Shown: in pieces, positions 60,148 to 64,000 of the stretch
Position numbering within the stretch: the stretch's first letter is position 1
How the letters are laid out: every line of letters starts with the position of its first letter
DNA from: an uncultured Clostridia bacterium
Lineage (GTDB): Bacteria; Bacillota; Clostridia; Christensenellales; CAG-917
Reading direction: 5' to 3'
NCBI GenBank assembly: GCA_947589475.1
Contig: CANQBO010000005.1
Span: 41,867 to 105,866, forward strand
DNA length: 64,000 nt
The notes under the pieces: model-generated
Database searches by the model: none
What the model was told of the DNA's origin: nothing
What the model saw: the letters and a program-made list of their open reading frames with translations, nothing else
Position numbers and translations under genes: made by a program

Positions 60148-63144
60148 TCAGCCTTCTTGTGACTCTTGCGGGAAGCCGATGCCGACCAGTGTCGGAAGGG
60201 CGTAGGGATCCTCGTCGTTCAGTTTCCAGATATTTTTGGAGGAGTCCTCATTGCCGCCTGCCCAGCCGAGGCGATCATTGACGTCGTCGGAATTTGTGCC
60301 AAACACGATTTCCTTGTTTGAAAAATCGGCTTTGTCGCGAGGCGTGCCGAGACTGAATATTCCGCCTTCTTCGGGAGTTTCTTCCTCATCGCTCGAGTCG
60401 GAGGTATCGGAGCTTCCGTCTTCGTCTTTGGGGTCGTCCTGAACATAGTTTATGCCATACTCGGCCTTGCCGTTGATTTTGATCTCGTTTTCCGTGGAAT
60501 AGTAACCCGAAGCGATGGTCGCGCTCTTGTCGAGAGAACCGAACAAGAAACCCGCATGTATGAGGCTATTGTCGGTCGTATTGTAGTTTATGTCGAGGTT
60601 TGTAAGCGTAAAGTTGTTTGCAAACTTGCTGTGCCTGCTGAAGCCTATCATTCCGCCAACATACAGAGTTGCGGACGTGACCGCTTCGTCCACGTTCACC
60701 GTTATCTTTCCCGTCGAATAGCAACGGTTGATCGCGCCGGGACCTTTTTCCTTGTCCGATTGACTGTCCGCGCGCGCGGAGTTGTTGCCGCCCACAAGAC
60801 CGCCTATTTGCGCCCTTTGGTCTGCGATCACTGTCAAGGCGATGTTCACGTCCGAATAGCTGTTGATGATGTCGCCCTCGTTGAGTCCTATGAGTCCGCC
60901 GACCGCAAGCGATTGAAGCGGAGCGATGGAGCCGAGGCTGAGAGAAGGCGCGGTGAATATGGCGTGAGAGCGGGAGACGCTGCCCGCGTTTTGTCCGAGC
61001 AAGCCGCCTATGAGAGCGGTGCCTTTTGCGGTGATCGCATTTTCGTTTACGGTGAGCGTAGCCTCGCAAGCGGACAGATCCGCGACGCTGTTGCCCGCGA
61101 TGCCGCCTATCTTAAGTCCCGAGTAGGCGCCCTGTCTTTCGGTTGCGACGACGGAAGATGCGATCGTCAAAGCCGCGGTGCAGTTTGAGATCACCGTCGA
61201 GGAGCCGCTGTCGCCCACGATACCGCCGATGTAAAGCCCCTTTGCGGACAAACCGCTCAGAGAGAGGGTCACACTGCACTCTTTTATACTGCCCTTATCT
61301 GAGACGTTTGCCGTTCCGCTGAATTGTCCCGCAAGACCGCCGATGTAGGCAAGTCCCGCATTCTCGGCGGGAAGCGAGAAAGTGACGTCCTTAATGACGC
61401 AGTTTGAGAAGGAGCCGCGACTTACGCTTGCAAGCGCGCCGAGATAGAGGACGTTGTCGTCTCCGGTCGCTTTGATCGAAATCTGCTCAACGTTCAGATT
61501 TTTTATAATGCCGTCGACATAGCCGAAGAGGGAAGCGTGGCTCTCGCCCTCAATTTTTATGTTTGAAAGCGTATTTTTCCCGTCAAGCGTTTGCTTGTCC
61601 TCGGCGTCGGCGGTGTATTTTCCGCCGTCGATCATGCCTGCGAAGGGATGATCCGCGTCAAACAGGGGAGTAAGCGTTTTGCCGCCGAAGTCGATGCTGT
61701 CCGCGAATTTTATCGTCGCCGTCAAAAACTCGTCGAGGTCTTTTTGATCCTCTTCGGATAGAGTTTCGCCGTCTTTGAGCGCCGCTATTTTCGCAAACAG
61801 TTCGCCAATAGGCGTCGCAAGTTTGGCGTTGTAGTCCTCGGCGTTGTTTATGGTGATCATCTTCACCCAATTCGCGTACAGCTTGAGGGTAACGGGGCGG
61901 AAGTTTTGCTCCACCGCGGGGATGTTTTCGTCATGTGCCGCGTCCATGGGCGACGTGACGGAATCCTTGTTTAAGGAGTTGCCGTTTTCGTCAAAGGTCT
62001 CAAAGACGAACTTTTGCACATTGCGGACTTTTTCTTCGCCCTCTTCCTCGTTTTCGGTGAGGTAGACGAAATACCAATAGTTGAAATCATAATCCGTTTG
62101 ATGGGCCGATGTTTGAGTCGGCAATGGGAAGAATTCTTCGCTTTCGGGAATTTTCTCGCCGAGGCGATATTTGAATTCGCCGTTTTCAATTTCCGTCTTG
62201 TTGAGAGGCTCCTCGCTCGTTTCGCTCTCGTAGTATTCCACCGTCACGAAAGGCAGGTCGCTCTCGAACATGGCGTACAGCGTGAGAGGATTGTCATAGG
62301 TGTAAGTGATTTCGCGCACCGCTACGTCCGTCGCGCCCTTAGACGCCCATTCGGAAAATTGAACGGGGTGTTGCAAGACCTTTCCGTTTGGGTTGCCGTC
62401 CTCGGTGACCGGGTTTCCGTCCTCGTCGAGGGTGTCCGTCATATAGTACCAGAAGCAGAAGTTGTCCTTCTCTTCGCCGTCGAGCGCCGGTCTTGACGGT
62501 ACAGCCATTCTCGAAGGAGCGGTGGCGTTGTAGGTGGAGTAGAGCGTAGTGTTGGGTCCGATCGCATTCTCCGCAAACGTTATGTCGGTGTCGGGCACGC
62601 TTATGGTATTGCCCTTTCCGTCCTTGACTTCCTCGCCGAGAGAGTCGGTGAGTACGTTGTTGGAGGGGATAGGATCTCCGTTGTCATACGTTTTCGCGTG
62701 GCCGTTCTCGTTCAGGACATACTTGCCGCCCTCGTAGGTGACGGTGGTGTAGATGTCGGGAATGTGATAATATTTCTTTGCCACGAATTTCGCGCGGATC
62801 GTCGTGTTGGAGACGATCTTCGTTCCGCCCTCGCCAAAAACGAAGTCATCGTTGTTTGCCGTCCAGCCTTTAAACTCATAGCCTTCCTTCTGAAGCTCGA
62901 TGCGCTTGCCGTCCTTGTCGAGAGGCTCCGCAATGGTGTCGCCGTACTTGACGCCCGTTATGGGCGCAAGCTCCTCTGGAAATTCAAACAATGCGCCGTT
63001 CAAATCGAAAGTGACGGTGTACGTGCTCTGAGAGGGATCCTCGGGACCGAGCGGGTTCGTAGGATCGGGGTCGCATGCGACAAGCGCCGCCGTCAGCAAC
63101 GCTATAAGCAAGACAACAAATATCAAACCGATACGTTTTCTCAT
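60148..63144 (-). CDS. large surface lipoprotein with InlB-type and GLUG repeats
   Basis: The 998-residue protein has a lipobox (LVAC, Cys about 24). The first half has Listeria-Bacteroides (Flg_new) repeats (VTFDLNGALFEFPEEL, EFKGWTANNDDF, KYYHIPDIYTTVTYEGGKYV, FVTVEYYESETSEE). The second half has GLUG-type beta-helix repeats (YIGGLAGQFSGTANV, YIGGIVGDSGSSTVI, KIGGIAGNSVADL, LIGGLLGQNAGSV, AVGGLIGLNEGDIINSYSDV, QIGGLVGGNNSA, YVGGMIGFSRHS). Such proteins are exposed adhesin-like structures; a ligand is not known. GGAG precedes ATG 63144. It is acidic and Asp/Glu-rich near both ends. Confidence 0.88.
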   Translation of the reverse strand: MRKRIGLIFVVLLIALLTAALVACDPDPTNPLGPEDPSQSTYTVTFDLNGALFEFPEELAPITGVKYGDTIAEPLDKDGKRIELQKEGYEFKGWTANNDDFVFGEGGTKIVSNTTIRAKFVAKKYYHIPDIYTTVTYEGGKYVLNENGHAKTYDNGDPIPSNNVLTDSLGEEVKDGKGNTISVPDTDITFAENAIGPNTTLYSTYNATAPSRMAVPSRPALDGEEKDNFCFWYYMTDTLDEDGNPVTEDGNPNGKVLQHPVQFSEWASKGATDVAVREITYTYDNPLTLYAMFESDLPFVTVEYYESETSEEPLNKTEIENGEFKYRLGEKIPESEEFFPLPTQTSAHQTDYDFNYWYFVYLTENEEEGEEKVRNVQKFVFETFDENGNSLNKDSVTSPMDAAHDENIPAVEQNFRPVTLKLYANWVKMITINNAEDYNAKLATPIGELFAKIAALKDGETLSEEDQKDLDEFLTATIKFADSIDFGGKTLTPLFDADHPFAGMIDGGKYTADAEDKQTLDGKNTLSNIKIEGESHASLFGYVDGIIKNLNVEQISIKATGDDNVLYLGALASVSRGSFSNCVIKDVTFSLPAENAGLAYIGGLAGQFSGTANVSDKGSIKECSVTLSLSGLSAKGLYIGGIVGDSGSSTVISNCTAALTIASSVVATERQGAYSGLKIGGIAGNSVADLSACEATLTVNENAITAKGTALIGGLLGQNAGSVSRSHAIFTAPSLSLGSIAPLQSLAVGGLIGLNEGDIINSYSDVNIALTVIADQRAQIGGLVGGNNSARADSQSDKEKGPGAINRCYSTGKITVNVDEAVTSATLYVGGMIGFSRHSKFANNFTLTNLDINYNTTDNSLIHAGFLFGSLDKSATIASGYYSTENEIKINGKAEYGINYVQDDPKDEDGSSDTSDSSDEEETPEEGGIFSLGTPRDKADFSNKEIVFGTNSDDVNDRLGWAGGNEDSSKNIWKLNDEDPYALPTLVGIGFPQESQEG

Positions 63145-64000
63145 AAGATACTCCGTGCGCGCATAGCGCGCTTAAAGTGTATTATACATAAAAATGCAAA
63201 TTATATTATACATCAAAAATCCGTAATATCAACCAAATTTTGCCTTTGGTTGCAAAAAATAAAGATAAATTAAGAAAAATTTCGCGATTTTGCTTATAGC
63301 ATAGCGCCGTTTTACAAGAAATCACGGACAAGGGTAACTAAAGCTCAAGCAAGTATAGACAGCCTTTACGACTGCGCTTGAGCGCACTAGGAATATACGT
63401 TGGTATCTCGGACATTACGTCCGTCTGTGTATAAGTGCGCTCGGTCAGAGGTTACGTTATAAGTCGGGACCCCCACCACCCGCTTGCATTTGCTCAATAC
63501 CCTCGCCCATTACGAAGTAAGGGCGATAAGGGTATACCGCAAAATGCCGCGCCACTCCGCGCGCAAAAAATGTACGCTTCACAATTCTCTTACCCCATAA
63601 AATTCGTTCCACACGCTGTACATTTCTGCACTGTTTTACATCGTCACTCATTATTATGGGGACCCCAAAACAGCTCGGACAAATGTTGCGTTAGAAATGC
63701 TCATGGCTCGCTATTTTTTGCGCTTGGGGACGCGGGCTTACGCCCGCTTGCTTTCACGCGGAGCCTCCCCCTAAAATCACCCCATAAAATTCGTTCCACT
63801 CGCGTAATGCTTATTTAAAAAGTGACATCGTCACTCATTATTATGGGGACCCCGATCATATACCCCATAAAATTCGTTCCACCGGCTATGCGTTTCTACA
63901 CGGTGTTACATCGTCACTCATTGTTATGGGGACCCCGATCATATACCCCATAAAATTCGTTCCACCGGCTATGCGTTTCTACACGGTGTTACATCGTCAC
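63145..64000. repeat. promoter region then interspersed repeats running off the window
   Basis: After about 150 AT-rich bases upstream of the lipoprotein gene come TCGGACA/GTGCGCTCGG units, a truncated C-rich-flank element fused to CGCTTGCATTTGCTCA (63466), an ATAA-type repeat with a third core (63592-63665), a GGGCTTACGCCC block, and three ATAA-type units at about 63777, 63860 and 63942, the last cut by the window end. Confidence 0.85.

Overview
The window looks like origin-proximal chromosome of an uncultured anaerobic, probably gut-dwelling Clostridia-type Bacillota. The evidence is gyrBA, rsmG-parA-parB, dnaN, recF and dnaA within 21 kb, a DUF3794/SPOCS spore-envelope-type protein, a CwlD-like amidase, Veg, and Shine-Dalgarno sites of the GGAGG type. 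The lineage is inferred from gene content only; no species is claimed. Housekeeping genes have moderate-to-high GC and are separated by AT-rich or repeat-filled gaps.

Layout. 0-6.3 kb: two heavy-metal-associated (HMA) domain genes, dut, a Nudix hydrolase, a pyridoxal kinase-like gene (-), a DUF3794 protein (-), a membrane-anchored small protein and mscS. 7.5-10 kb: a seven-unit PepSY lipoprotein (-) and a 50-residue TTG-start gene. 11.2-15.7 kb: gyrB-gyrA (-). 15.7-18.3 kb: a gene-free AT-rich stretch with three parS sites, from which gyrBA and rsmG-parA-parB diverge. 18.3-26 kb: mtnN (-), rsmG, parA, parB, a broken class-M sirtuin with its zinc macrodomain partner (-), a cupin (-), an HxlR regulator and a metal permease. 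26-32.5 kb: dnaN, an M4 protease (-), then divergent recF and dnaA. 33.4-33.7 kb: tRNA-Asn with a duplicated 3' end. 34-40.5 kb: an M1-type lipoprotein (-), a PRC-barrel protein (-), a DnaA-box cluster, cwlD, radC and gltX. 40.7-50 kb: MATE and MFS exporters (-), veg, a metallophosphoesterase (-), trxB, a VanZ protein split by Ig-like sequence (-) and dapB. 50.9-64 kb: glmM, a GH13 glucosidase, an ArsB-like permease, a TIR-leucine-rich-repeat protein, an operon of a 41-residue membrane peptide, a CrtO-like acyltransferase and a GT4 glycosyltransferase, and a large GLUG/InlB-repeat lipoprotein (-).

Two features are not explained by the genes. First, nearly every long intergenic gap is built from the same few short repeat families. 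One of them is a hairpin whose stem sequence differs from copy to copy but always stays self-complementary, held between constant C-rich flanks (G-rich on the other strand). Second, several core genes (the kinase-like gene, rsmG, parA, recF, dnaA, radC, probably glmM and veg) have a -10 box only 5-8 bases before the ATG and no Shine-Dalgarno, so they appear to be transcribed as leaderless mRNAs.

Replication and segregation genes sit together but in an unusual order: dnaA, dnaN and recF are not one operon. There are two origin candidates, the parS-bearing gap at 15.7-18.3 kb and the three perfect DnaA boxes at 36.7 kb; the sequence alone does not decide between them.
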